From: Actinomycetota bacterium | GTDB taxonomy: Bacteria; Actinomycetota; Actinomycetes; Nanopelagicales; Nanopelagicaceae | Assembly: GCA_009704445.1 (NCBI GenBank) | Contig: WLED01000001.1 | Span: 1 to 32,849 of the forward strand | Direction: 5' to 3' | Length of the DNA: 32,849 nt | Shown here: piece by piece, positions 21,418 to 29,906 of the stretch | Layout: the number at the start of each line of letters is the position of its first letter | Position numbering within the stretch: the first letter of the stretch is position 1 | Notes under the pieces: generated by a model | Database searches by the model: none | What the model was told of the DNA's origin: nothing | The model's input: only the letters and a program-made list of their open reading frames with translations | Translations under genes and position numbers: made by a program

Positions 21418-23565
21418 GTGAGCACAACAAAGAAAAGCCGTCGTCCACTCGTTTATGCATTAATCGTTATTTTCTTGTGGTTCGGAACAAGCGGTGTCAT
21501 GGGACCTTTGTTTGGCAAGTTGTCTACTGTTCAAGAAAATGACAACTCAGCATTTTTGCCTGATAGCGCCGAATCGACTCAAGCTTCAAAGGTCATAGCG
21601 CAGTTCAATGACTCAGAGAATCAGAGCCTTCCAACACTCGTTCTATACCGAGGCGAAATTGATGCTGAAAAAATTGCAGGATTAAACATCCACCTTGCTC
21701 AACTTGGAGCAAAAAATATTGGTACGAGTGATGTTCCCATATCCACCTATTTAAATCCCGGAGAACAAATCTTTGCCATCCCATCACCTGATGGCGAAGC
21801 ATTACTGGTAACACTTCCTTTTAGCGCAGATGTTGCTACTGATTTGTTGCCAGACAATAAACCAGTCTTACCTGAACTAATTGAAACCTTACGTGAAGAT
21901 GCAATTGAGTATGCAAGCTCAAATGGCCTAGTTTCAAATGTAACCGGTATTGGTGCAATCTTGGGTGATCTCTTTGGAGCATTTGAAGGGATTGACTCTT
22001 CCTTGTTGTTTACAACGTTGATCGTTGTTGCTCTGATTTTGATCGTTGTTTATCGTTCACCTGTCCTTTGGATTCTTCCACTCTTTTCAGCAGTCATTGC
22101 ACTTTCAACTGCCGGTGGATTCATTTATCTGTTAACAAAAAATGATGTGATTGATCTCAATGGCCAGTCCCAAGGAATTCTCTCCGTTCTAGTTCTCGGT
22201 GCGGCGACAGATTATGCGTTGCTATTAATTGCCAGATACCGTGAAGAACTTCACCACTTTGATACGCCATTTAATGCAATGAAAGCTGCCTTAAAAGGTG
22301 TGGTTGAACCAATCGTTGCATCCGGTGCAACAACAACAACTGCGTTGATGGTCTTATTGCTCAGTGATCTTTCTGGAAACAGAGGTTTAGGGCCAGTTGG
22401 CGCAATCGGAATTATATGTTCGGTGATAACGATATTAACTTTGTTGCCAGCCTTGCTTGTTGCATTTGGACGATGGGTCTTCTGGCCACGCATTCCTAGA
22501 CATGATGACGTTAACTCCCAACTAGATGGTTCATGGGCAAAAGTTGGTGCACTTGTGGCAAAACGTCCTCGAAAACTCTGGATTGGTACAGCAATTGGTT
22601 TGACAATTTTGGCAGGATTTTCCACAACCTTGAATGCACGAGGATTATCTTCTGTTGACCAATTTACTCAAAGACCAGATTCTGTCGTTGGCTTGGAATT
22701 CTTGGGTGAACATTTCCCTGGGGGATCAGGACAGCCAACAGAGGTTGTTATTAAACAAGAACAGATTGCTCCCATTACAGCGGCTTTGATGCAGGTTGAT
22801 GGCGTTGCATCTGTAGAACCTTTGCGTAACGCTCCCGCAGTTCCTGGTCAACCACCGGCTGAGATCAAGATTGTCGATGGGAAAGTCATTCTTAACGCAA
22901 CTCTTTCACTCAATCCGGACAGCGTAGAAGCTCGAGATGTAGTGCCAAAAATCAGAGATGCGGTGCATGCAATCGATCCAGGGATTTTAGTTGGTGGTTC
23001 AACGGCTGTTGCCTTTGATACAGATGTTGCTGCAAATCACGACAATCGGACTATCATTCCAATAGTCTTGATCCTGATCACGATTATTTTGGGTCTATTG
23101 CTGCGAAGTATTTTTGCAGCCGGACTTCTGCTGGGCACTGTTGTTTTGTCCTATTTTGCAACTCTCGGCGCATGCCAATTAGTTTTTGAGCATATTTTTG
23201 GATTCAAAGGCGCAGACACTTCCTTCCCACTATTTGCCTTCATATTCTTAGTTGCTCTTGGAATTGACTACAACATTTTCCTAATGACAAGAGTGCGAGA
23301 AGAAAGTGCAAAAATCGGCACACGTGCTGGAGTGATCAAAGGATTAACTGTGACAGGTGGCGTCATCACCTCTGCAGGAATCGTTCTGGCTGCAACATTT
23401 GGTGTACTCGGCGTATTGCCACTTGTCTTCTTGGCACAGTTGGGATTTGCAGTTGCCTTTGGTGTTTTATTAGACACGATGATCGTTCGAACAATATTGG
23501 TTCCAGCTATGGTTCACGATATTGGCGGAAAAGTATGGTGGCCTTCTAAATTACAAAGTAAGTAA
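21418..23565 (+). CDS. MMPL-family RND transporter
   Basis: 715 residues with two similar halves: an N-terminal helix, a large extracytoplasmic loop, then a bundle of membrane helices, repeated once. The proton-relay Asp motifs are GAATDYALLLIARYREE near residue 261 and GIDYNIFLMTRVREE near 615, both classic for MMPL proteins. It would export lipids or hydrophobic compounds with the proton gradient; the cargo is unknown. The GTG start has AGGAAAGG about 11 bases upstream, rather far. It is followed by the Gfo/Idh gene eight bases later and is probably co-transcribed with it. Confidence 0.92.
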   Translation: MSTTKKSRRPLVYALIVIFLWFGTSGVMGPLFGKLSTVQENDNSAFLPDSAESTQASKVIAQFNDSENQSLPTLVLYRGEIDAEKIAGLNIHLAQLGAKNIGTSDVPISTYLNPGEQIFAIPSPDGEALLVTLPFSADVATDLLPDNKPVLPELIETLREDAIEYASSNGLVSNVTGIGAILGDLFGAFEGIDSSLLFTTLIVVALILIVVYRSPVLWILPLFSAVIALSTAGGFIYLLTKNDVIDLNGQSQGILSVLVLGAATDYALLLIARYREELHHFDTPFNAMKAALKGVVEPIVASGATTTTALMVLLLSDLSGNRGLGPVGAIGIICSVITILTLLPALLVAFGRWVFWPRIPRHDDVNSQLDGSWAKVGALVAKRPRKLWIGTAIGLTILAGFSTTLNARGLSSVDQFTQRPDSVVGLEFLGEHFPGGSGQPTEVVIKQEQIAPITAALMQVDGVASVEPLRNAPAVPGQPPAEIKIVDGKVILNATLSLNPDSVEARDVVPKIRDAVHAIDPGILVGGSTAVAFDTDVAANHDNRTIIPIVLILITIILGLLLRSIFAAGLLLGTVVLSYFATLGACQLVFEHIFGFKGADTSFPLFAFIFLVALGIDYNIFLMTRVREESAKIGTRAGVIKGLTVTGGVITSAGIVLAATFGVLGVLPLVFLAQLGFAVAFGVLLDTMIVRTILVPAMVHDIGGKVWWPSKLQSK

Positions 23566-23573
23566 AGGAAAAA

Positions 23574-24590
23574 ATGACTCTTAAAGTCGGAATCGCAGGA
23601 TACGGCTTAGCAGGTCGGTACTTCCATGCTCCTTTGCTCAAAGGCTGTGGCTTTAATGTTGTTGGCGTTCTAACAACAAGCAAAGAACGTAGCTCCCATG
23701 CGCTTTTGGATTTTCCGAATACAAAGGTTGTCGGTTCAATTTCAGAGTTAGTTCAACTCGATATTGATCTCTTGGTTGTTGCCTCAGCAAATTTAGTTCA
23801 TGCCGAGCAGGCTCTGACAGGGATAAGCAAAGGAATTCCAGTGGTTATTGATAAGCCCATGGGAAGAACAGCCCCAGAGGTTCAGCAGATTATTTCTGCT
23901 GCCAAATCCAAGAATGTCGAAGTCACGACGTTTTTCAACCGACGCTGGGATAGTGATGCATTAACAATCAAGAAAGTCTTAGCCAGTAACACACTAGGTG
24001 AGATACATCGACTGGATTCGCGTTTCGAACGTTTTAGACCAGAGCTTAATCCTAATTCTTGGCGAGAAAGTATGAGCGCCGAGCAAGGTGGAGGCCAGTT
24101 ACTTGATCTACAACCTCATTTGATTTCTACAGCAATTGATTGGTTTGGGCCAGCTAAATTGGTTACTGCATCGGTACGTTCTTTGAGGTCAGGTTCAGAT
24201 GACGATTCGGTATTGGTTCTTCAGCACGAATCTGGTGTCGATTCTTATCTTTCGGCTAGCGCATTAGTTGGTGCACCAGGTCCACGAATTCGAATACTGG
24301 GAACCAAAGGCGCACTTGTCATTAATGATTTAGATCCGCAAGAAGCGTTTTTGCGTGCTGGAAAATTTCCTGAAAATGGAACGTGGACGATTCCAACAAC
24401 CTCTGAGGCATTTATTCATCGTGGTGACGAGATTGAGAGAATCGAATCAGTTCCGGGTAATTATGGTCATTTCTATTTGCAAGTTGAGCAGGCAATTATT
24501 AACGGTGCTCCATGGCCAGTTTCAACTAATGATGCGCTACTCGTAGCACAAATAATCGATCAAGCAAGAGAGATCGGGGAACGTGGCTAA
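23574..24590 (+). CDS. Gfo/Idh/MocA-family oxidoreductase
   Basis: 338 residues. The N-terminal Rossmann domain starts VGIAGYGLAGRYFHAPLL and contains the family's IDKPMGRT (the 'EKP' motif with Asp). The C-terminal GFO_IDH_MocA_C-type domain includes FNRRWDSDALTIKKVL and GGGQLLDLQPHLISTAIDWFG, whose D and H are likely active-site residues. It would oxidise or reduce a sugar, cyclitol or related alcohol with NAD(P). The ATG has AAAGGA upstream. It overlaps the FAD enzyme gene by eight bases (GTGGCTAA). The substrate is unknown. Confidence 0.88.
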   Translation: MTLKVGIAGYGLAGRYFHAPLLKGCGFNVVGVLTTSKERSSHALLDFPNTKVVGSISELVQLDIDLLVVASANLVHAEQALTGISKGIPVVIDKPMGRTAPEVQQIISAAKSKNVEVTTFFNRRWDSDALTIKKVLASNTLGEIHRLDSRFERFRPELNPNSWRESMSAEQGGGQLLDLQPHLISTAIDWFGPAKLVTASVRSLRSGSDDDSVLVLQHESGVDSYLSASALVGAPGPRIRILGTKGALVINDLDPQEAFLRAGKFPENGTWTIPTTSEAFIHRGDEIERIESVPGNYGHFYLQVEQAIINGAPWPVSTNDALLVAQIIDQAREIGERG

Positions 24591-25746
24591 AGTTCCAGAA
24601 GTTTTGATCATCGGCGCAGGTCTTGCCGGTCTAAACGCGGCAATTCACTTGCAATCTCGTGGCGCCAATGTGCGCATTGTCGAGTCCTCAGATCGTCCAG
24701 GGGGAAGAGTTACAAGTGATGTGATTGATGGATTCATCTGTGATCGCGGATTTCAATTAATAAATGCTAATTATCCGGCTTTAAAAGAGTTGAATGTTGT
24801 GAAAGAGATTGATTTTGTAGTTGCACCACGTGTAATTGAAGTAGCGATGGATACAAGCCGTCATTTGATTGGTGATCCCCGAAATGCATTTCGCTCAGCA
24901 TTTGATTCAACATTGGGTTCACTGTTTGAAAAATTCTCCCTATTAGCTTTTGTTTATGGAGCAACCGCCAAAAATGAGCCTCTTTCCAATGCGCTCATAC
25001 GATGTGGCTTAACCTATGAAAGGGTGCTACGTCCCTTCCTGCAGGGTGTTTTCCTGACTGATCCGAAGAATGTGGATGCCAAGTACGGCCAGCAAATACT
25101 TCGAAGTTTTGTCTCAGGTTCAATCGGAGTACCAAAAAATGGGGTAGGACAACTTTCTTACGCGTTAGCAAATCAAGTTTCAAACATTTCATATAACGTT
25201 CAAGTAGATCGTATTACTGATGGCAAAGTCCACAGTTCAGATGGCGTTCTTACAGCAGATAAAATTGTTGTTGCTACTGATGCGACAACAGCTGCGCAAC
25301 TTTTGGGAATTGGTCAGGTCCCAAAAATGGCTGGTTGTATTACCTGGTATCACGCAGTTGAGGATAATCCTTCGGGAACTGGCCGATTAGTTGTGGATGG
25401 ACTCAACAGAGGACCGATAATCAACTCAGTTGTTATATCTGACATCTCCACAAACTATGCACCTAGCGGAGCCCATTTAGTTTCAACAACTACTGGTTTA
25501 AGTATTACAGAGTCGGATGTACGCAGACATCTAGCGCAAATCTGGTCTGTGCCAACACATAATTGGCAGTTAATTGCCAAGTATGAGATTCCGACCGCTT
25601 TACCAATTCAAAACCCAGGTAAAGGTTTATCGCAAGAGCTCAAAATTAATGATCAACTCTATGTTGTAGGAGATCACAGGATGGTTCCATCCCAGCAAGG
25701 TGCCTTGTTTTCCGGACGACTTGTAAGTGACTTAATCTTTAACTAA
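24583..25746 (+). CDS. FAD-dependent amine oxidase/desaturase-like oxidoreductase
   Basis: 387 residues starting with GTG. The dinucleotide motif IIGAGLAGLNAAIHLQSRG is followed by the ribose-binding Glu and SDRPGGRVTSDVIDGF, typical of amine oxidase/phytoene desaturase-like flavoproteins. The C-terminal FAD motif is VVGDHRMVPSQQGALFSGRLVSDLI. It is shorter than carotenoid desaturases (about 500). No carotenoid genes are nearby, so the substrate is open. The last 15 bases overlap the convergent epimerase gene. Confidence 0.85.
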   Translation: MAKVPEVLIIGAGLAGLNAAIHLQSRGANVRIVESSDRPGGRVTSDVIDGFICDRGFQLINANYPALKELNVVKEIDFVVAPRVIEVAMDTSRHLIGDPRNAFRSAFDSTLGSLFEKFSLLAFVYGATAKNEPLSNALIRCGLTYERVLRPFLQGVFLTDPKNVDAKYGQQILRSFVSGSIGVPKNGVGQLSYALANQVSNISYNVQVDRITDGKVHSSDGVLTADKIVVATDATTAAQLLGIGQVPKMAGCITWYHAVEDNPSGTGRLVVDGLNRGPIINSVVISDISTNYAPSGAHLVSTTTGLSITESDVRRHLAQIWSVPTHNWQLIAKYEIPTALPIQNPGKGLSQELKINDQLYVVGDHRMVPSQQGALFSGRLVSDLIFN

Positions 25747-26628
25747 TTCAGCTAAAGCTTCTGAGATATGTGGATAATCCCAAACAAATCCTGCGTCTTG
25801 AAGAGCTTGTGGCATGACTTTCTTTGAACCTAGTACCTCCGAAGAGAATCCACCCAAAGCAATTTTTAATGCAAAGGCGGGCGCTGGAAATAATGCCGGG
25901 CGATGCATGGCGCGAGCTAAGGCAGATGTAAATTCCTGATTTGTAACCGGATTTGGAGTTGTAATGTTGACTGGACCAGAAATGGGATTTTCAAGAGCAA
26001 ACACTATTGCTCTAATTTGATCATGCAATGTAATCCATGACCACCACTGTTTTCCGCTCCCTAGCTTTCCGCCAAGACCAAAACGAAACAGAGGAAGCAT
26101 TTTTCCTAGTGCGCCACCTGTGGGATCTAGAACTAAACCGGTACGCAGTTTTACTGTTCGCACCCCAACAGCTAAATCCGCTGCTGCTTCCCATTCGCGA
26201 CAGACAGTGGCAAGAAAATCATCCCCAAAGCGATCGTTTTCAACAACTGCGCGATTTCCACTTTCCCCGTACCAACCAATTGCTGATGCCGAGATAAATA
26301 CTTGAGGTTTCAGTTCTGCTACAGCGGCTGCGATAGCTGTTGTGCCCAAAAGCCTTGAATTTAAAATCTCAGCTTTGTATTTTTTATTCCAACGCTTGTC
26401 ACCAACTCCTACTCCAGCTAAATGAATGACTGCATCAACACCATTGAGTGGTTCTAGGTCAACAAATCCTGTCGTTGGATCCCATTGCACTTCATCAGAA
26501 GAGATTGGAGTGCGGCGAACTAAACGTTGGACCGAATGACCTTGTGACTTTAAATGCCCAACTAAAGCACTGCCAATTAATCCTGAGGCTCCAGTTACAG
26601 CAATACGTTGAGCGGTGAACTTGACCAT
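25732..26628 (-). CDS. TIGR01777-family epimerase-like SDR
   Basis: 298 residues. The NAD-binding motif VTGASGLIGSALVGHLKSQG is N-terminal. Family marks include DAVIHLAGVGVGDKRWNKKYKAE (split by the SDR core), the active-site region SASAIGWYGESGN and the C-terminal DUF1731 part ending GFVWDYPHISEALAEL. No enzymatic reaction is established for the family. It sits one base after the E2 gene in the same direction, as Rv2216 follows dlaT in M. tuberculosis (from memory), suggesting a link to lipoyl or dehydrogenase metabolism. Confidence 0.9.
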   Translation of the reverse strand: MVKFTAQRIAVTGASGLIGSALVGHLKSQGHSVQRLVRRTPISSDEVQWDPTTGFVDLEPLNGVDAVIHLAGVGVGDKRWNKKYKAEILNSRLLGTTAIAAAVAELKPQVFISASAIGWYGESGNRAVVENDRFGDDFLATVCREWEAAADLAVGVRTVKLRTGLVLDPTGGALGKMLPLFRFGLGGKLGSGKQWWSWITLHDQIRAIVFALENPISGPVNITTPNPVTNQEFTSALARAMHRPALFPAPAFALKIALGGFSSEVLGSKKVMPQALQDAGFVWDYPHISEALAELVKD

Positions 26629-26629
26629 A

Positions 26630-28330
26630 TTAGAGACCTAGATCAGATTCAAACGCGCCACCTTCTAGACGCTCTTTAAGAGTAGTTAAGAATCGAGCTG
26701 CATCTGCTCCATCAACTACTCGATGATCATAAGAAAGTGCAAGATAGACCATAGATCTAATTGCAATACTTTCTCCACCGTCATCACCTTTAACAACCAT
26801 GGGACGCTTTACAACTGCGCCAAGTCCAAGAATTGCTACTTGTGGTTGACTGATAATAGGAGTGTCAAATAGAGCTCCGCGACTTCCAGTATTAGTCAGT
26901 GTGAAAGTTCCACCACCTAATTCATCCGGTGTTACTTTGTTATCGCGTGTGCGCGCTGCAAGATCTGCAATCTTTCTCGCCACTGCGCCCATGTTGAGAT
27001 CGCCGGCATTTGCAATTACTGGCACCAATAGGCCACGTTCTGTATCAACAGCAATTCCCAGATGCTCGGCACCATGGTAGGTAATTTGATCGCCTTCAAC
27101 TGAAGAATTCAATACTGGATGCTGTTTTAACGCTTCACACACGGCAACAGCAAAGAATGGAAGGAATGACAGTTTCACACCTTCACGATTTTCGAAGCTA
27201 GCTTTAGCGCGATCACGCAATCTTGAAATCTTTGTGACATCTACTTCTACAACGGTAGTTAACTGAGCACTTACCTGAAGAGATTCAACCATGCGCGCTG
27301 CGATTACTTTGCGAAGGCGTGACATGGTGACGGTTGTTCCACGAAGTGGTGAGATCGTAACGGCGGAAGTTCGAGCTGCAGTAGGAGCGGGCGCAACAGC
27401 AGGTGAACTTGCTACATGTGCAGCAGCCGCTGGACGAGCCGCCTCTACATCTTCTCGTCGAATTCGACCACCGATGCCAGTTCCTTTAACGTTAGAGAGA
27501 TTAACCCCTAATTCGGATGCGAGTTTGCGCACTAGGGGAGTGACATATGCATCTTGAGGTTGAGCAACTTGTGCTGCAACAACTGGTGCAACAACCGGCG
27601 CTGCAACTGGAGGTGTAACAACCGGCGCTGCAGGCGCTGCAACAACTGGAGGCGCAACAACCGGTGCTGCAGGGACAACAACTGCTCCGGCAGATCCGAT
27701 TAAACCTAATCTTGCTCCGACGGGCACGGTTGTATCAACTGCTACATCAATCGCTAATAATGTGCCAGCGACAGGTGAGGGAATCTCTGTATCTACTTTG
27801 TCTGTTGAAACCTCTAGCAATGCTTCATCAGCTGCAACCGTATCGCCGATGTTTTTTAACCATCGAGTAACTGTTCCTTCACTGACACTTTCTCCTAGAG
27901 CAGGCATGGTAATTATTGTGCCTGCAGAATTAGAAGTTGGTGCTGGCGCAACGGGTGCCGCAACAACGGGTGCCGCAACAACGGGTGCCGCAACAACGGG
28001 TTCCGCAACAACGGGTGCCGCAACAACGGGTTCCGCAACAACGGGTGCCGCAACAACGGGTGCCGCAACTGTAGATGACGCGCTTGCTGAAGCACCATCT
28101 GAGATCACTGCAAGTTCTGCACCAACGGGAACTGTCTGGTCTACCTGAACAACAATTTTCTGGAGTGTTCCAGAAACTGGTGAAGGAATCTCGGTGTCAA
28201 CTTTATCGGTAGAAACTTCTAGAAGTGGCTCATCAACATTTACATGATCGCCTTCAGCCTTTAACCAACGAGTTACTGTTCCCTCGCTAACACTTTCACC
28301 AAGTGCTGGCATCGTTACAGAAAATGTCAT
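26630..28330 (-). CDS. sucB: Dihydrolipoamide acyltransferase (E2) with two lipoyl domains
   Basis: 566 residues. Two lipoyl domains carry the DKVDTEIPSP motif with lipoyl-lysines K43 and K178. They are joined by an Ala/Pro/Val linker of repeated PVVAA/PVVAE units (residues about 90-130). A second Pro/Ala/Val linker leads to the E3-binding domain (TPLVRKLASELGVNLSNVKGTG), and the catalytic domain ends with DHRVVDG. It transfers acyl groups to CoA in a 2-oxoacid dehydrogenase complex. In actinobacteria such an E2 may serve pyruvate and/or 2-oxoglutarate dehydrogenase, so sucB versus dlaT is open. AGGAGA lies before the ATG; 16 bases follow lpd. Confidence 0.94.
   Translation of the reverse strand: MTFSVTMPALGESVSEGTVTRWLKAEGDHVNVDEPLLEVSTDKVDTEIPSPVSGTLQKIVVQVDQTVPVGAELAVISDGASASASSTVAAPVVAAPVVAEPVVAAPVVAEPVVAAPVVAAPVVAAPVAPAPTSNSAGTIITMPALGESVSEGTVTRWLKNIGDTVAADEALLEVSTDKVDTEIPSPVAGTLLAIDVAVDTTVPVGARLGLIGSAGAVVVPAAPVVAPPVVAAPAAPVVTPPVAAPVVAPVVAAQVAQPQDAYVTPLVRKLASELGVNLSNVKGTGIGGRIRREDVEAARPAAAAHVASSPAVAPAPTAARTSAVTISPLRGTTVTMSRLRKVIAARMVESLQVSAQLTTVVEVDVTKISRLRDRAKASFENREGVKLSFLPFFAVAVCEALKQHPVLNSSVEGDQITYHGAEHLGIAVDTERGLLVPVIANAGDLNMGAVARKIADLAARTRDNKVTPDELGGGTFTLTNTGSRGALFDTPIISQPQVAILGLGAVVKRPMVVKGDDGGESIAIRSMVYLALSYDHRVVDGADAARFLTTLKERLEGGAFESDLGL
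27960..28064 (-). repeat. Seven tandem 15-bp repeats coding the E2 linker
   Basis: Seven consecutive copies of a 15-base unit (plus strand GCAACAACGGGTGCC, two copies with TTCC instead of TGCC) plus a degenerate one before them. On the coding strand each copy encodes a PVVAA- or PVVAE-type pentapeptide. Near identity at third codon positions points to recent slippage or expansion rather than selection on protein alone. Confidence 0.95.
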
Positions 28331-28346
28331 TATCTTCTCCTAGTGG

Positions 28347-29714
28347 TTATCCGTGTGCGTGAAGTGGTTTGCCGGCAAGTGCCATATGGGCCTCGCCCAT
28401 AGCTTCTGAAAGTGTTGGATGTGCATGAATCAATGGAGCAACATCACTAGCGCGTGCTTCCCAGTTATAAATTAATTCGGCCTCTGCGAGTAATTCGCCA
28501 ACGCGTGCACCAACCATATGTATACCCAAAACTGGGCCATCCTTTTGTGCAACTAATTTAATTGAGCCAGAGGTGTTAAGAATCTGTGCTTTTCCATTTC
28601 CGGCTAAGTCATAGGTTAGTTCTACGACATCGTGGCCACGATTTTTGGCCTCAGCAGTCGTTAGACCAACAGATGCAACTTCAGGGTCTGAATAGGTGAC
28701 ACGAGGAATACCATCGTAATTAATTGGACGAGGGTTTAACCCTGCGATTTCCTCTGCAACTAAAATACCCTCTGCAAATCCAACATGGGCCAACTGCAAT
28801 GTCGGGATCAAATCACCAACTGCCCATATACCTGGAATATTTGTTCGGCATTTATCGTCAACAATCACGTAGCCACGATCCATAGTTATGCCTTGCTCTT
28901 GGTATCCAATATTGTCCGAGACGGGTCCGCGACCCACGGCAACCATCAATAACTCAGCTGTTAATGACTTACCGTCTTCTAATGTAACGGTCACATCTTT
29001 TTTGTTCTTAACAGCTGAAGCGAATCTAACGCCTAACTCAAGATTAATCCCACGCTTGCGGAATGCTCGTTCTAGCTGCTTGCTTGAGGATTCGTCTTCA
29101 AGTGCAATCAAACGGGGTAGTCCTTCAACAATTGTGACTTCACTACCAAATGACTTCCAGACTGAGGCGAATTCAGAACCAATAACGCCGCCACCAAGAA
29201 CAATGACGCTTTTTGGAACATAGTTCAACTTAGTTCCATGATCGGAGGTGATAATTCTTTCTCCGTCAATTTCTAAACCAGGAAGAGTTTTCGCATAAGA
29301 ACCTGTTGCAAGAACAATGTTCTTGCCGGTGTACTTAACTCCTGCCACTTCGACAGTATCTCTTGCAACTAACTTTCCATGGCCTTCGACAAAAACAATA
29401 CCTCTAGATTTAACAAGCCCCGATAGTCCTTTGTACAACTTATTAATGACGCCGTCCTTGTACGCGTTGACCCCATCCATATCCATGCCATTGAGTGTTG
29501 ATTTAACCCCAAACTTTGAACCTTCACGAGCACCATCTGCTATTTCAGCCGAATGTAGAAGTGCCTTAGTTGGGATGCATCCTCTGTGAAGGCAAGTTCC
29601 GCCGACTTTGTCCGATTCGATGAGTGCGACCGTTAGGCCTAGTTGCGCTCCTCTTAAGGCTGCGGCATAACCACCACTTCCACCACCAAGGATTACAAGA
29701 TCGAATTGCGACAC
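28347..29714 (-). CDS. lpd: Dihydrolipoamide dehydrogenase (E3)
   Basis: 455 residues. The FAD motif LGGGSGGYAAALRG is followed by the redox-active disulfide C41-x4-C46 in GGTCLHRGCIPTK. The NAD motif VIVLGGGVIGSEFA is central, and the C-terminal interface has the catalytic HAHPTLSEA. It reoxidises dihydrolipoyl groups of E2 and of glycine cleavage H protein with NAD. The start is GTG with GAGAGGAG upstream. The 192-base region behind it (29715-29906) holds no gene; on the minus strand TTGACC near 29845 is a possible -35, but I cannot fix a -10. Confidence 0.96.
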   Translation of the reverse strand: MSQFDLVILGGGSGGYAAALRGAQLGLTVALIESDKVGGTCLHRGCIPTKALLHSAEIADGAREGSKFGVKSTLNGMDMDGVNAYKDGVINKLYKGLSGLVKSRGIVFVEGHGKLVARDTVEVAGVKYTGKNIVLATGSYAKTLPGLEIDGERIITSDHGTKLNYVPKSVIVLGGGVIGSEFASVWKSFGSEVTIVEGLPRLIALEDESSSKQLERAFRKRGINLELGVRFASAVKNKKDVTVTLEDGKSLTAELLMVAVGRGPVSDNIGYQEQGITMDRGYVIVDDKCRTNIPGIWAVGDLIPTLQLAHVGFAEGILVAEEIAGLNPRPINYDGIPRVTYSDPEVASVGLTTAEAKNRGHDVVELTYDLAGNGKAQILNTSGSIKLVAQKDGPVLGIHMVGARVGELLAEAELIYNWEARASDVAPLIHAHPTLSEAMGEAHMALAGKPLHAHG

Positions 29715-29906
29715 AGACGACTCCTCTCAACTTACAAAAAATCAATCAGCTATTCGTTCATTACAAATTCTTGAGACACGCGTGTAGGTCCTGATTGTCT
29801 GGTGTCACTTGAATCTCTAGGGCCTATCTTGCCCCACATTGGGTCAAAGTTCACAATGCAAGCAAGGCGAGCAGAGACAGATTAGTCACCACTTCAGATA
29901 GAACGC

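Noticed and set aside
27960..28064. Regular repeat array resembling a small CRISPR or satellite
   Set aside because: Units are contiguous with no spacers and are in frame within the E2 linker.
27762..28148. Plus-strand frame rich in TTGAA repeats, and a minus-strand frame of HPLLR repeats, over the E2 gene
   Set aside because: Both are shadows of the 15-bp linker repeats in the E2 acyltransferase gene; a multiple-of-three repeat opens all frames.
29715..29906. Possible tRNA or small gene between lpd and pepA
   Set aside because: No cloverleaf, and only a nine-codon frame without support; probably the leader/promoter region of lpd.
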